From Chloroflexota bacterium (lineage in GTDB: Bacteria; Chloroflexota; Anaerolineae; Aggregatilineales; Phototrophicaceae), in the NCBI GenBank assembly GCA_028875245.1, contig JAPPEU010000088.1, positions 1 through 64,000 of the forward strand: DNA of 64,000 bases, read 5' to 3'. Shown here one piece after another: positions 16,674 through 26,739 of the stretch (within the stretch, counting starts at the first letter, position 1; the number at the start of each line of letters is the position of its first letter). Below the pieces are notes generated by a model. The model saw only the letters and a list, made by a program, of their open reading frames with translations. It searched no databases and was not told the DNA's origin. The translations under genes and the position numbers were made by a program.

Positions 16674-18479
16674 ATGTCGCGAGAGCTTGATAGGCAGACG
16701 AAAGCGAACCTTTATCGGGCGCATATCAAGGATGGCATACCGCAGGAGACGCGCAAGGCGCCCTTCCGCAATATTCGGGATTTGCTATCGCTCCACAGCA
16801 AGACCTCGGGCGGCAAGATCTTTCTAATCTTCTACGATGCCGATGGGGAACGGGAGGCGCTCTCCTACGCCGAATTCAATGCCCGGGCGCACCAGGCCGC
16901 CAACTTTCTGTACGAAGACCTCGGCATCCGCCGGGGTGATCGTGTCGCTACCATCGCCCACAACCATATTGACACGGTCCTGATCTATTTCGCCTGTTGG
17001 ATTATTGGCGCGGCGGTCGCGCCACAGAATGTCGCGGAAGACGATCGCCGTATCGCCTTCATCCTGCGAAACAGCGAAGCCCGCGTCTGCTTCGCGCGCC
17101 GGGAATACCTCGATCGGGCGGAAGCGATCATCCAAGGCGTCGACGGGGACGAGGGCGCGCCCAATATCGAGACCATCATCGCCGTCGGCGGCGCGCCCGA
17201 CGAGCGCACAATCAATTTTCATGCCGCGCTGGCGAACCGCCCGACCACATTTCTCGGCGACGATTCCGGCGCCAAGTCAGCCGATCTGCCCCTCGGCGAA
17301 GGCACTGAAGCGACGGCGGCGCTGGATGACGAAGCGCTTCTTGTCTATACCAGCGGAACCACCGGCACGCCAAAGGGCGTCGTCCTGTCGCAATACAATT
17401 TGATGGTCGATGCGCAGGGCATCAGCCAGTGGCAAGCGATCACCGGCAATCAGCGCGCAATGTGCGTCTTGCCGATTCATCATGTCAACGGCATTGTCGT
17501 CACGATCATGCTGCCGCTATACGTCGGCGGCTCGACCGTTCTCAACCGTCGCTTCAGCGTGTCGCATTTCTGGGGGCGGATCGTCGCCGAGGGTGTGAAT
17601 GTGGTCAGCGTCGTGCCGACCCTGCTGCAATTCCTCATCGAATATGGCGAGAAGGAGTTGTCCGCCGGCAATACGATATTTGGCGGCGCGACCAACCGGC
17701 GCGACCTGAGTCATTTCCGCCATTTCATCTGTGGCGCCGGTACACTGTCTGTCAAGTTGGCGGCGGATTTCAGCGAGATGTTTGGCTTCACAATTCTGCA
17801 TGGCTATGGCCTGAGCGAATCAACTTGCTATTCTTGCTTCCTGCCGATCAACCTGTCTTGGGAGGCGAACCAGCATTGGCTTCTCGATCACGGTTATCCG
17901 AGCATCGGCTGCCCGATTGACGCGAACGAGATGGCGATTTTCACCGCTAACGGCAGCGGCCAGCAATTGGGCGAAGGCGAGCGAGGGGAGATCTGCATCC
18001 GCGGGCACAATGTGATGGCTGGCTATTTCAAACGCCCCGACGCCAATGCGGAGACATTCAAGTTCGGCTGGTTCCGCAGCGGCGATGAGGGATATTTCCT
18101 GCGCGACGAAACCGGCAGGCAATTCTTTTTCATCACCGGACGCATCAAGGAATTGATCAACCGCGGCGGCGTCAAGTTCAGCCCCTTCGATATCGAAGAA
18201 GTCCTGCTGGCCATCGACGGCGTGAAAGTCGGCCTGGCGGTTGGCTTCCAAAATGATTACTACGGCGAGGAAGTCGGCGCTTATGTCGTGCTGGAAGATG
18301 GCGCGGCGCTTGAAGAAGAAACCATCCTGGCGCGCTGCCGCGAGGCCATGACCTTCGAAAAAGCGCCCAAGGCCGTTGTCTTTGGCCAGGATATTCCGGT
18401 GACTTCAACGGGGAAGTATCAGCGTCTGAAATTGCAAGATCTGTTTTCCCAGTGGGAGCATACTCAATTCCGGCGCTAG
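16674..18479 (+). CDS. AMP-dependent acyl-CoA synthetase/ligase
   Basis: Activates a carboxylic acid to an acyl-adenylate, normally followed by transfer to CoA. The 601-residue ANL-superfamily protein has the P-loop-like VYTSGTTGTPKGVVLS near residues 223-238, the HGYGLSES adenine-binding motif near 375, GWFRSGDEGYF near 464 and the C-terminal catalytic Lys in STGKYQRL near 578. The substrate cannot be read from sequence; medium- or long-chain fatty acids are common for this group. ATG 16674 is supported by a GGCGAGGCGGAG stretch upstream. Its last bases overlap the stop of the convergent metal ATPase. Confidence 0.88.
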   Translation: MSRELDRQTKANLYRAHIKDGIPQETRKAPFRNIRDLLSLHSKTSGGKIFLIFYDADGEREALSYAEFNARAHQAANFLYEDLGIRRGDRVATIAHNHIDTVLIYFACWIIGAAVAPQNVAEDDRRIAFILRNSEARVCFARREYLDRAEAIIQGVDGDEGAPNIETIIAVGGAPDERTINFHAALANRPTTFLGDDSGAKSADLPLGEGTEATAALDDEALLVYTSGTTGTPKGVVLSQYNLMVDAQGISQWQAITGNQRAMCVLPIHHVNGIVVTIMLPLYVGGSTVLNRRFSVSHFWGRIVAEGVNVVSVVPTLLQFLIEYGEKELSAGNTIFGGATNRRDLSHFRHFICGAGTLSVKLAADFSEMFGFTILHGYGLSESTCYSCFLPINLSWEANQHWLLDHGYPSIGCPIDANEMAIFTANGSGQQLGEGERGEICIRGHNVMAGYFKRPDANAETFKFGWFRSGDEGYFLRDETGRQFFFITGRIKELINRGGVKFSPFDIEEVLLAIDGVKVGLAVGFQNDYYGEEVGAYVVLEDGAALEEETILARCREAMTFEKAPKAVVFGQDIPVTSTGKYQRLKLQDLFSQWEHTQFRR

Positions 18480-20494
18480 AGAGGCATAGCCAAGCGCGCC
18501 CGCCGCAGTTCCGGTATCACGAGCAAGCTGATCAACCCGTTGAGCACGACGATGACCGTGCTGCCTTCATGGCCCAAGACCCCGGCCGGCAAGGGCAAAT
18601 GCAGGGCGAACACGCTGACAACCAGCAAGGCGATCACCGCGAGCGAAAAGCCGATATTCTGCCACACAACCTGCCTGGCGCGCATACTGAGTTTTATTGC
18701 GTCCAGCAAGCGCCCCAATCTGTCGCCCATCAGCACCACGTCGGCCGTTTCCAGCGCGACATCGGCGCCGGCGCCACCCATGGCCACGCCGATATCGGCG
18801 ATCGCCAGCGCAGGGGCGTCGTTAATGCCATCGCCGACCATGGCGACGGGGCCATATTCCCGCTGCAGCTGTTGTATGATCTGCGCTTTCTCCTCCGGCA
18901 GGAGCCCGGCGCAAACATGGTTGATGCCCGTCTGCCGCGCTACCAATTGGGCCACGCGCTTGTTGTCGCCGGTGAGCAGGGCCACATAGATGCCCTGTCG
19001 CTTGAGCGCGCTCACCAAGCCGGCCGCCTCGGCGCGGCTTTGGTCCGCCAAGGCGATGAGACCGAGCCACTTGTCTTCACGCAGGACAGCCACGACGGTC
19101 TTGCCGTCCATTTCAAGCCGCTCTTGTTCTCGTTCAAGAGCAGCGGGCATGCGCGAAATCTCTTGCAGCTGCGCTGCACGCCCGACGCGGACGGATTGCC
19201 CGCCGAGCCGGGCATGGACGCCCTGGCCGGGAATGGCTTCAAAACCGGCAAGCGCCTCGAGATTGACCGCCCCCTCCCGCGCGTACTCGACGATCGCCTT
19301 CGCCAGCGGATGCTCGGACCTCGCTTCGGCCGAGGCCGCGTTTCTGATGACATCAGTCTCCGAGGCGGGCGCGGCGACAATCACATCGGTGACGCGGGGC
19401 CGCCCGATGGTCAGCGTGCCGGTTTTGTCGAAGGCGACGACCTTGACCGCCGCGAGCTTTTCCAAACTTGCGCCGCCTTTGAATAACACAGCGATTCGCG
19501 CGCCAGCGGCGATGGCTGATATGAATGCCGACGGTACACTGATGACGAGCGCGCAGGGAGAGGCGACCGTCATGAGAACCATCGCGCGGTAAAAGTTGCT
19601 CTCAAAGTCGCTGAGGCCCAGGGCGGGCGGCGCCAGGATGAAAACCAGGACGCCGAAAATGATCAGCTTGGCATAAGTCTGCTCAAAGCGATCGAGAAAT
19701 CTTTGTGTTGGCGCCTTGCTCTCTTGCGCTTCTTCGACCAGTTTGATGATGCGTGACAAGGTCGTATTTTCGGCGGAGCGGGTGGCGCGGACGTCCAGGA
19801 TGCCCTGCTTGTTCAAGGAACCGGCGAAGACGCTGTCGTCAATCGTCTTATCGACCGGCATGGACTCGCCGGTTATCGGGCTCTCATCGACGGCGGAATC
19901 GCCCGCCAGGATGTCGCCATCGATTGGAATCCGCTCGCCGGGCTCAATGAGAACGATATCGCCGACGCGTATGGAGCTGGTCGGCGTTTGCGTGATCGTC
20001 TCGCCGCGCTTGACCTTGGCGACATCCGGATACAGGGACAGCAGCCCCCGGATCGCTTGACGGCTGCGGTTAATGGCATGATCCTGGAGCACATTGCTAA
20101 GCGAGAAGAGAAAGAGCAGAATGGCGCCCTCGCGCCACTGATCGATGAAGGCGGCGCCGAGCGCGGCCAATACCATCAGCAGATCGACATCAATCTTGCC
20201 CTTGAGCAGGCTCTCAAGCGCGTTCCGCGCGCCATAATATCCGCCGGCGACATAGGCGGCGACATTGATGGCTAGCAGAAAGGAGGGCGAGACACCGACT
20301 CCCTCGCCGACCCAGCCGGCGACGATGGCGATCAACGTTAGCGCCACCAGCCGCGGCGCCAGCCAGGTCTCGCTGCGCCCGAGAATAGTTGCGTCCGCAA
20401 GGAAACTTTGCCGCTGTGCAGATTCTGTCCGCGCTGCCAATGCTTGTTCCAGGTTAATGTCTAATTCGCTTGAGTATGGCAATGTTTTTAACAT
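18476..20494 (-). CDS. P1B-type heavy-metal translocating ATPase, P1B-4-like (Co/Fe/Zn)
   Basis: An ATP-driven metal exporter of the inner membrane. It has the actuator motif TGES (residues 208-211), the phosphorylation motif DKTGT with Asp 356, the ATP-binding SEHPLA and the GDGINDAPAL hinge. The membrane metal site reads SPC (312-314) rather than CPC, and the last membrane region has HEGST (642-646); SPC plus HEGxT marks the P1B-4 group (CoaT/CtpD type), which exports cobalt, iron or zinc. There is no N-terminal CxxC metal-binding domain, as usual for P1B-4. It stands alone with no metal-sensing regulator next to it. Confidence 0.9.
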   Translation of the reverse strand: MLKTLPYSSELDINLEQALAARTESAQRQSFLADATILGRSETWLAPRLVALTLIAIVAGWVGEGVGVSPSFLLAINVAAYVAGGYYGARNALESLLKGKIDVDLLMVLAALGAAFIDQWREGAILLFLFSLSNVLQDHAINRSRQAIRGLLSLYPDVAKVKRGETITQTPTSSIRVGDIVLIEPGERIPIDGDILAGDSAVDESPITGESMPVDKTIDDSVFAGSLNKQGILDVRATRSAENTTLSRIIKLVEEAQESKAPTQRFLDRFEQTYAKLIIFGVLVFILAPPALGLSDFESNFYRAMVLMTVASPCALVISVPSAFISAIAAGARIAVLFKGGASLEKLAAVKVVAFDKTGTLTIGRPRVTDVIVAAPASETDVIRNAASAEARSEHPLAKAIVEYAREGAVNLEALAGFEAIPGQGVHARLGGQSVRVGRAAQLQEISRMPAALEREQERLEMDGKTVVAVLREDKWLGLIALADQSRAEAAGLVSALKRQGIYVALLTGDNKRVAQLVARQTGINHVCAGLLPEEKAQIIQQLQREYGPVAMVGDGINDAPALAIADIGVAMGGAGADVALETADVVLMGDRLGRLLDAIKLSMRARQVVWQNIGFSLAVIALLVVSVFALHLPLPAGVLGHEGSTVIVVLNGLISLLVIPELRRARLAMPL

Positions 20495-20593
20495 AAGTTA
20501 AGAAATTTGTCAACCGCTCGAAACATGAAAATTCTGGGGGCTCAAATTGTTGGATAGGGGGAACGTCAAGGGGGCAGGCCTTTCGTGGCTGCC

Positions 20594-20624
20594 AAAAGAA
20601 AAGGACGCGCCACGGGGCACGTCC
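20594..20624 (-). terminator. Rho-independent terminator
   Basis: On the minus strand a 9-bp stem (GGACGTGCC/GGCGCGTCC, including one T-G pair) with a 4-base loop is followed by TTTTCTTTT. It lies 37 bases after the stop of the 269-residue M50B-like gene and ahead of the metal ATPase, so it should end the M50B-like transcript. Confidence 0.82.
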
Positions 20625-20660
20625 TCCAATGCGTTATATGTTGCGTTGACGGAGGATCAA

Positions 20661-21470
20661 TCAGACGATGTCGTCGTTCTTGGGGATCTGCCTCAGACGG
20701 CGCGTGATGCTGAAATGGAAGGCGGCGGCCATCAACGCAATGGCGATGGCGGCCCAGCTGAAGGCGATCACAGTCACGGAAACGCCAGTTGTCACATTTT
20801 CAGCGAAGTAAGCCACCGGGTTGATGATCCAATTCATGCCGTCAAACTCGACTGACGCCGGTGTGGATAGAACCTGTGGCAAGTCCAAAACGATATGCAA
20901 GCCAACCATCAGCGACGCGACGGTCAGCACGATCTGCGTGAGGGACTTGCGCGACTGAAGTTGATTGATATCGCCGCGTCCCGTCCAGCCCAGTATCACC
21001 AGCAGCGCGCCGAAGCCCAGGCAAAGGATCCAGGAAATCCAGTCGCTGGAAGCGCTGGGCTGTATGAATAGCGCTGTGAAACCAATGGTGAATACGCCGA
21101 AGACGGCCGCGATCAGCCGAATCAGATGCGGCGCGCGGTTGACCAGGTAGAACATTAATGCCCCCAGCGCAGCCGAGCCCAGATAACCGGCCGACATCGT
21201 GATGGCGTCCGCGCCATTGTGGAAAAGGATAGAATACGCGCCCGCTTCCGACAGGCTGAAGCTATCGACCGCGCCGCCAGTTACCTGCATGGCGAAAGCG
21301 CTCAAGCCGCCATGAATGTTGTTGACGAACATGCGGAAGGGATGCGCCAGGCCGGAAAGGGCCTCGACGTACCACAGCGCAAAAATGCCAACGAAGGCCG
21401 CGGCGGAAATAACGAGATTCCTGCGCACAATTTCACGGCGTACTTTACGCTCTACAAACACCCTCAACAT
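20661..21470 (-). CDS. M50B-like membrane protein lacking the zinc motif
   Basis: A 269-residue protein with about six membrane helices, clearly parallel to its upstream neighbour (21551-22621). The neighbour's HEAGHSLAALITGG corresponds here to IHGGLSAFAMQVTGG, followed in both by a membrane-embedded AGYLG(S/A)A segment. The Glu and the second His of HExxH are lost, so it should not be a metalloprotease and may be a regulatory or structural pseudoenzyme partner. It also lacks the neighbour's N-terminal helices. A strong terminator follows. Function is unknown. Confidence 0.75.
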   Translation of the reverse strand: MLRVFVERKVRREIVRRNLVISAAAFVGIFALWYVEALSGLAHPFRMFVNNIHGGLSAFAMQVTGGAVDSFSLSEAGAYSILFHNGADAITMSAGYLGSAALGALMFYLVNRAPHLIRLIAAVFGVFTIGFTALFIQPSASSDWISWILCLGFGALLVILGWTGRGDINQLQSRKSLTQIVLTVASLMVGLHIVLDLPQVLSTPASVEFDGMNWIINPVAYFAENVTTGVSVTVIAFSWAAIAIALMAAAFHFSITRRLRQIPKNDDIV

Positions 21471-21550
21471 GATTACTCTCCTCGAATTTCAATTCGACAG
21501 ATAGTCCTAACGAGGCGACGCTAATGCGAGACAAGACTTGAAGTCGTCAT

Positions 21551-22621
21551 TCAGTTCTTGCCTTTGACAGCATCGCTTATCTCTCCACCCACTTGTTTGA
21601 CCAGGCCAAAGTACACCGCGGCGCCCAACATGATGACGGCGACGGCCGACCAAATGAAGGCGATCACGGAAGCGGGCAGCAGCGGCGTGTATTCGGCGGC
21701 GAACGCGGCGGCATCGTTCCTGATATCGCCGACGCCGGCATCGCCGAATCTGACCAGAAACGACAGGTCCATCACGGCATTCAAACTCGTCAGAATCGCC
21801 AAAGTGTTAAGGATGAAGACATTGAGAATGCGCGGCGCCAGCCAGCCCAGCGCGACCATGGCGACGCCGAATCCGATGCCGATGACATTCGCCGTCAGGT
21901 TGCCTGAAGGGTCCGGCGCGGCAAAGAGCAGGGTCAAGATGATGACCGCCAAGCCCAGAAAAACCGACAGGCCGCGCGTCCATTTGGGGTAACGGCTGGT
22001 CAAAAAGAACAAGGCAGACCCGAATAGCGCCGCGCCAAGATAACCAGCCGGCAAGATCAAGGCGGTGTAACCCCCAGCCGTTCGCGCGTAGCCAGATCCA
22101 TCGGGCGAAACGGTAAACTCCAAGACTTGCCCGCCGGTAATCAGCGCGGCAAGCGAGTGCCCGGCTTCATGCACAAAGGTGACGAAGAGACGAACCGGCC
22201 AAAGCAAGGGCGACAAGGTCGCGGTCACCATATCGGTTTGCGCCTGTCCTGGCGCCGCTCGCATGTTCCATAAAATCAGGGCGAAGACGAGCGCAAGCGC
22301 GGAGACCAGCAATGCCTGGCGGCGGATGGCGATCTCCGGATCCAGGGCGGCCGCGGCGGCGGCGCGCTTGTTGCTGCGCCGCAGAAAGAAGAGAGCGATC
22401 AGAGCAAAGGGCAGCCCGCTGGCGATGAAGACGATCGGCAAGGGAAGGGTGGCCAAGGCGTCGATATCGCGAGCGCTGCCGAATGCGCGGATTCCCGCCG
22501 CGACCTCTTCACCGAGATTGCCATCGTCGAAGTAAGCCGATGTGAGAACCGAACCGGCGATGATCCACACCAGGCTCAATACGAGCAATAATCCCCAGAA
22601 TAGTCGCAATCGTCCGTTCAC
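21551..22621 (-). CDS. M50B-like membrane zinc metalloprotease
   Basis: A 356-residue integral-membrane protein with about eight hydrophobic helices. The HEAGH zinc-binding motif (residues 151-155) lies at the start of a membrane helix and is followed by an ITGG turn and a GSGYARTAGG loop, as in the M50B-like family. Site-2-type proteases cleave substrates within the membrane, but this small subfamily has no known substrate. The signature for the third zinc ligand is not obvious. It lies 80 bases upstream of its degenerate paralogue on the same strand, so the two are likely cotranscribed. Confidence 0.8.
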   Translation of the reverse strand: MNGRLRLFWGLLLVLSLVWIIAGSVLTSAYFDDGNLGEEVAAGIRAFGSARDIDALATLPLPIVFIASGLPFALIALFFLRRSNKRAAAAAALDPEIAIRRQALLVSALALVFALILWNMRAAPGQAQTDMVTATLSPLLWPVRLFVTFVHEAGHSLAALITGGQVLEFTVSPDGSGYARTAGGYTALILPAGYLGAALFGSALFFLTSRYPKWTRGLSVFLGLAVIILTLLFAAPDPSGNLTANVIGIGFGVAMVALGWLAPRILNVFILNTLAILTSLNAVMDLSFLVRFGDAGVGDIRNDAAAFAAEYTPLLPASVIAFIWSAVAVIMLGAAVYFGLVKQVGGEISDAVKGKN

Positions 22622-22890
22622 AAGTTTTTCTCCGCTGATTCAGGTCTGCGAACTTGGATTATAACGCACAGGCTACAGTGGCATACGCCAGCCTCACTAA
22701 TCATTATACGGAAAATGGCTGGGAATCGGTTTTACAATCGTAAAATCTTTGTAATTTGATATTTGACATGCTTGGACTCGCCATGTTCAATAGTCGTGGC
22801 GACGGCATCGACCTTTCCGAAGTTCTCCGCCATTTGCAATTCGCCGTTGGCGATTTCTGTTTTTGCGACATTGGTGAATGAGGTGACATT

Positions 22891-24006
22891 ATGCAGGCTG
22901 CGCCCGACTTGAGCGATTACCGCCCGACAGCAAACCTGGCCCGCGCCGAAACGATGCCCGCGCGCTGGTACACCGATCCCGCGTTTCTTGCTTTGGAAGC
23001 GGAGAAGATCTTTTTCAAGACCTGGCAGCCGGTTGGCAGGTTGGAAGATGTGATGCGAGTCGGCGATTATTTCAGCTGCGAAGTGCTGGATCAGCCACTC
23101 GTCATTGTGCGGAATCAAGAGGACGACTTGCGCGCATTTTATAACGTTTGCCCGCATCGGGCGGCGGTTGTGGCGCAGGGCCGCGGCAATCGCAAGAGCT
23201 TGCAATGCAAGTATCATGGCTGGACCTACGACCTGGATGGCAAGCTGCTGCGCGCGCCGGAGTTTGAAGGCGTCGAAAACTGGAACGCCGACGCCGTCTG
23301 CCTGAAGCCCGTGCGCGCCGCCGCCTGGGGACCCTGGGTCTTTGTAAACCTCGACCCGACGGCCGAACCCATGTCCGCCACTTACGGCGCAATCGAGAGA
23401 GAAATCGCAGCAGCTGGCTTTAACCTGGGGGAGATGCGCCTGATTGAACGCCGCGATTACCTGATTGACTGCAACTGGAAGGTCTACGTGGACAATTACC
23501 TGGAGGGCTACCATCTGCCGATCGCCCATCCCGGTTTGTTTCGCGAGGTGGATTACGATCAATACCGGGTGGAGACGCATCGACACTATTCAAAACAATA
23601 CGCGCCAATTCGCGATGTGGAGGCGGGCGATGTTCGCGACCGGCGCTACGTGCGCAGCGGTGAAGCGGAGGAGGACGCGCTCTATTATTGGGTTTTCCCA
23701 AACGTCATGCTGAATGTTTACCTCGACAACACCTCAATCAACATCATTATTCCAGTTAGTCATGACAAGACGCTCACCATTTTCGAATGGTATTTTGAAG
23801 CGCCGGGCACGGGAGAGGGCTGGGAAAGCATGCAGCAGATAATCGCCTTCAGCGACGAGATACAGCAGGAAGATATAGAACTCTGCGAGTGGGTGCAGAA
23901 GGGGCTGAAATCGAAGGCTTATGACCGCGGGCGTTTTTCAGCTTTGCGGGAAAACGGCGTGCATCATTTTCAGACGCTGGCGCATGAGTTTTTGACGAAG
24001 GATTAA
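22891..24006 (+). CDS. Rieske non-heme iron oxygenase, alpha subunit
   Basis: A ring- or C/N-hydroxylating type oxygenase of 371 residues. The Rieske [2Fe-2S] ligands are Cys87-x-His89 (CPHR) and Cys106-xx-His109 (CKYHGW). The mononuclear iron site is in DNYLEGYHLPIAH with His208, His213 and bridging Glu205. Length and the VCPHRA...CKYHGW spacing resemble quaternary-amine demethylating oxygenases (CntA/GbcA type), so a carnitine-, betaine- or phenylpropionate-like substrate is possible but unproven. No reductase or ferredoxin gene is adjacent. The start has GAGGTGA 5 bases upstream. The 269-base gap before it contains no convincing gene. Confidence 0.88.
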   Translation: MQAAPDLSDYRPTANLARAETMPARWYTDPAFLALEAEKIFFKTWQPVGRLEDVMRVGDYFSCEVLDQPLVIVRNQEDDLRAFYNVCPHRAAVVAQGRGNRKSLQCKYHGWTYDLDGKLLRAPEFEGVENWNADAVCLKPVRAAAWGPWVFVNLDPTAEPMSATYGAIEREIAAAGFNLGEMRLIERRDYLIDCNWKVYVDNYLEGYHLPIAHPGLFREVDYDQYRVETHRHYSKQYAPIRDVEAGDVRDRRYVRSGEAEEDALYYWVFPNVMLNVYLDNTSINIIIPVSHDKTLTIFEWYFEAPGTGEGWESMQQIIAFSDEIQQEDIELCEWVQKGLKSKAYDRGRFSALRENGVHHFQTLAHEFLTKD

Positions 24007-25001
24007 GCGTCTTCCTTCAACTGCTCGTCCTCCGCCGCAAACGCTGTGGACGGCGACGCGCCCAGAGCCAGCAGACCAAGGACGCCCCAAACGGCATAGC
24101 TGATTACGTTGATGCCGTGCAGCAGGAATCCCAGAGCGATCGCTTCCACATCGCTCATGCCCACCATCTGCCCGGTAACCAGGATAGCGACTTCAAAGGG
24201 ACCGAGCGCGGCGATGCTGACCGGCAAGGCAATGCTGAGCGCGGTGAGTGAGATCCCCAGCGGCACGCTGATGGCATAATTCACTTCGATGCCCAGCGCG
24301 AGGTGCGTGAAATACAAGGTCGCGAAAGCGGCGCCCCAGGCGATAACCGTCCAGACGGCCGTGAAAATCAGTGTGCGTATTTCAGTGAGTGGCTGCAATC
24401 CATCCAGCAGTTGCCCCAGCATGGTGCGAAGCGGAAGCCGCTCCAGGGTCGGGGCGATCTTGATCAGCTTGTCCAGCAGGCGGCTGGCGAAGCCGGGCGC
24501 ATGGGCGAAGATAAGCAAGGCGAGGAAACCGACAAGCGCGAGCGCGCCAAAGACCGATGCCCTGTCAGTGAGCTCGGCCGGGGCGGCGGGCATGTTGCCC
24601 ACGGTCGCCGCGATGACGAGCACAAGCATCAGCATGTCGATGAGGCGTTCCACCACAATGCTCGTGCCGGAGGTTACCAGGGGCACACCGCGCCGCGTCG
24701 CCAAGACGCCTCTGGCGACTTCCCCCAAGCGCAAGGGAAGCTGGTTGCCGAGGAACATCACGTTGACCATGTGCGTCGCGTCGAGGAGGGACAAACGGCG
24801 ATTGAGCAGCCCCCACCAGCGGATGCCCCGCGTGAGCAGCGCCACGGCCACACTGGCAAATGCCAGGAGCAGGTAAAACGGATCGGCATGGCGCATGCTT
24901 TGGATGACGTCGCCAAACGGCACCACTCTCAAGATCAGAGCGAGAGACAGCGCGCTGACGATGATGCTGACGAGAATGAATGCGAGCCGCCGGTTTGTCA
25001 T
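24003..25001 (-). CDS. YbhN/UPF0104-like membrane protein (lysylphosphatidylglycerol synthase TM-type flippase)
   Basis: About 332 residues with eight hydrophobic helices and the family pattern: RGIRWWGLLN in the second loop, then LGNQLPLRLGEVARGVLATRRGV and a VVERLIDM helix. These proteins resemble the flippase domain of MprF and are thought to move lipids or glycolipids; no aminoacyl-transfer domain is attached. The start at ATG 25001 (MTNRRLAF) puts the first membrane helix at the N-terminus; a longer frame begins at 25052. Its stop overlaps the convergent Rieske gene stop by 4 bases. Confidence 0.82.
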   Translation of the reverse strand: MTNRRLAFILVSIIVSALSLALILRVVPFGDVIQSMRHADPFYLLLAFASVAVALLTRGIRWWGLLNRRLSLLDATHMVNVMFLGNQLPLRLGEVARGVLATRRGVPLVTSGTSIVVERLIDMLMLVLVIAATVGNMPAAPAELTDRASVFGALALVGFLALLIFAHAPGFASRLLDKLIKIAPTLERLPLRTMLGQLLDGLQPLTEIRTLIFTAVWTVIAWGAAFATLYFTHLALGIEVNYAISVPLGISLTALSIALPVSIAALGPFEVAILVTGQMVGMSDVEAIALGFLLHGINVISYAVWGVLGLLALGASPSTAFAAEDEQLKEDA

Positions 25002-25074
25002 TGACTCCAAGCTTTTCTGGGGGCGGGCAATCGGGAAATGCCCCGCTCGCAAGTACGCAAACAGCTAACCTTGT

Positions 25075-26739
25075 TCATGAATTGGGCGATTCCACGAGGA
25101 TAATCGGCTCGCCACCGATTGCGCTGCTGCGATCGCTCTCCAGGTCAGGAAAGTAGTAATCGGTCGCCGGCTTCAATTCCACCATGTAGACTCCATTGAC
25201 GGCGGGCAAGGTCATGCTTTCGCCGTTCATAAAGTATACAGTGGCGGCGGCCGCCGTCGCCTTCAACGATTGAGAGCGGGGCGCCGCTGTGTTATTCCAA
25301 AGCACATGAATGCGTTCCCCGCTGCTGCGCTGAAAAACGATGGAAGTTGACACTTCTTTCAAGCCGGTCAGGCTAACCGGCGCGAAGTCTACCCGCCCAA
25401 ATACCTCCGCCAGGAGCCGAAAAGCCTGGGCGACGGGCCGGGGCGTATTGGCGAGCGGATGGTGGCTGAAACAGTGGGCGTCTCGCGGATTGCGGTAGAT
25501 GCCGAATGCATCGCCGTAGCAGGCGCCGTTCGCGCAGAGCTCACCGTGATGCGGCGGGAAATCCGTGCCGGCTGGATAGTTGCCGCAGTCATCGTAGAGT
25601 TGATGATACATCACCACGTCGACGCCCTTTGACCAGGCGAAGGCGGCGCTCATAATCAGAAAATGAGCCTGCTGCTGCGCTGTCGCCAGCCTGTTGCGCC
25701 GGTCCGGGCTGTAAGCCCAGACGGGTCCGGGATAATCGTTCCAGACGGATACGCCGGTTTCATTCACCCAAACCGGACGCGTCAAGCCATACCTCGCCAG
25801 CGTGTCCTGCGCGACCTTCGTCAGCCAGCCGCTGCGCCAGGGGTCGTCATAGGCATGCACCGCCATCACATCAAAGAACCAGTTGTAGCGAACGCTCAGC
25901 GGGTCGCTTTGAAAGCGCCGCAGAATCTGCGACAGGAAGCCCTGGTTTTGCGCGTAGAGCAAGCCGCCGAAAATGACGCTGGCGTCGGGGTCCACCGTTT
26001 TGATGACGATAGCGGCGACCTTCAAGAGACGGGCGTAGGCTTCGCTGCCGCCGCTCCAGAACTGCGCCACATCGGGCTCATTCCAAATCTCCCAGGCGCG
26101 GATGCCTTTGCCGGCGCCGAAATCATTGTGCCGCGCCAGTACGCCGCCCGGCCGGTAGCGCGTGACCGCATAGTGAACATATTGCGCCCAGGGGTTGTTC
26201 AAATTGATCGGGACATCGTGGCCGGCGCTGTCGCTGCCATCGGCGAAGATTGGCGTGAAGAGGTTGGCCACGCTCTGCCCGTCTTGCCAGAAGGCCGGCC
26301 GCCCCAGGAGGATGGCGTTGCTGCGCAAACCATTGTGAATATCAGCCGCGACCAGCCTGTCATAAGCCGACCAGTCGTAGCGGCCCGGCTGCCTTTCGAC
26401 GCGATCCCAATACAGCGGCCAGCGGTTCCAGCCCGCGCCCAAAATCAGCGCTCTGCGGTAGCGTTCCGCCCCCATGTTGCCGTCGATGAAACCGATGAAG
26501 GTGATGCCAAGCCGGTCGCTGCGGATGTAATTATCGGCATCGACCAAAGAGCCGGGCGCTGTGGTGGGCACGATCGGCACTTGCGCGCTCGCCGGCATGA
26601 TCGCGAGCAGCGCCATCAAGACGATGACCGGGAAGAAGCGCCCGGTGGCGCGTCCAAGGATGCCCCAAGGACAATGATGCGCGCCATTTGTCGACGCGCC
26701 CGGGAATCCACAGCGGCGAGCAAAAATTGTGTCTGTCAC
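25075..26739 (-). CDS. Secreted clan GH-A glycoside hydrolase (GH39-like)
   Basis: A 554-residue protein with a long basic N-terminus and a hydrophobic segment ending PASAQ, suggesting export. The barrel carries WEIWNEPD near residue 215, where Glu is the acid/base, and VWVNETG near 335, where Glu is the nucleophile; these are the two strand-4 and strand-7 signatures of clan GH-A. The C-terminal 100 residues look like a beta sandwich. Beta-xylosidase-like GH39 enzymes share this plan, but the substrate is not known. The N-terminal extension before the signal segment is unusually long, so a later start is possible. Confidence 0.8.
   Translation of the reverse strand: MTDTIFARRCGFPGASTNGAHHCPWGILGRATGRFFPVIVLMALLAIMPASAQVPIVPTTAPGSLVDADNYIRSDRLGITFIGFIDGNMGAERYRRALILGAGWNRWPLYWDRVERQPGRYDWSAYDRLVAADIHNGLRSNAILLGRPAFWQDGQSVANLFTPIFADGSDSAGHDVPINLNNPWAQYVHYAVTRYRPGGVLARHNDFGAGKGIRAWEIWNEPDVAQFWSGGSEAYARLLKVAAIVIKTVDPDASVIFGGLLYAQNQGFLSQILRRFQSDPLSVRYNWFFDVMAVHAYDDPWRSGWLTKVAQDTLARYGLTRPVWVNETGVSVWNDYPGPVWAYSPDRRNRLATAQQQAHFLIMSAAFAWSKGVDVVMYHQLYDDCGNYPAGTDFPPHHGELCANGACYGDAFGIYRNPRDAHCFSHHPLANTPRPVAQAFRLLAEVFGRVDFAPVSLTGLKEVSTSIVFQRSSGERIHVLWNNTAAPRSQSLKATAAAATVYFMNGESMTLPAVNGVYMVELKPATDYYFPDLESDRSSAIGGEPIILVESPNS

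Noticed and set aside
18452..19486. 344-residue plus-strand frame inside the P-type ATPase region
   Set aside because: Antisense to all conserved ATPase motifs; no family features.
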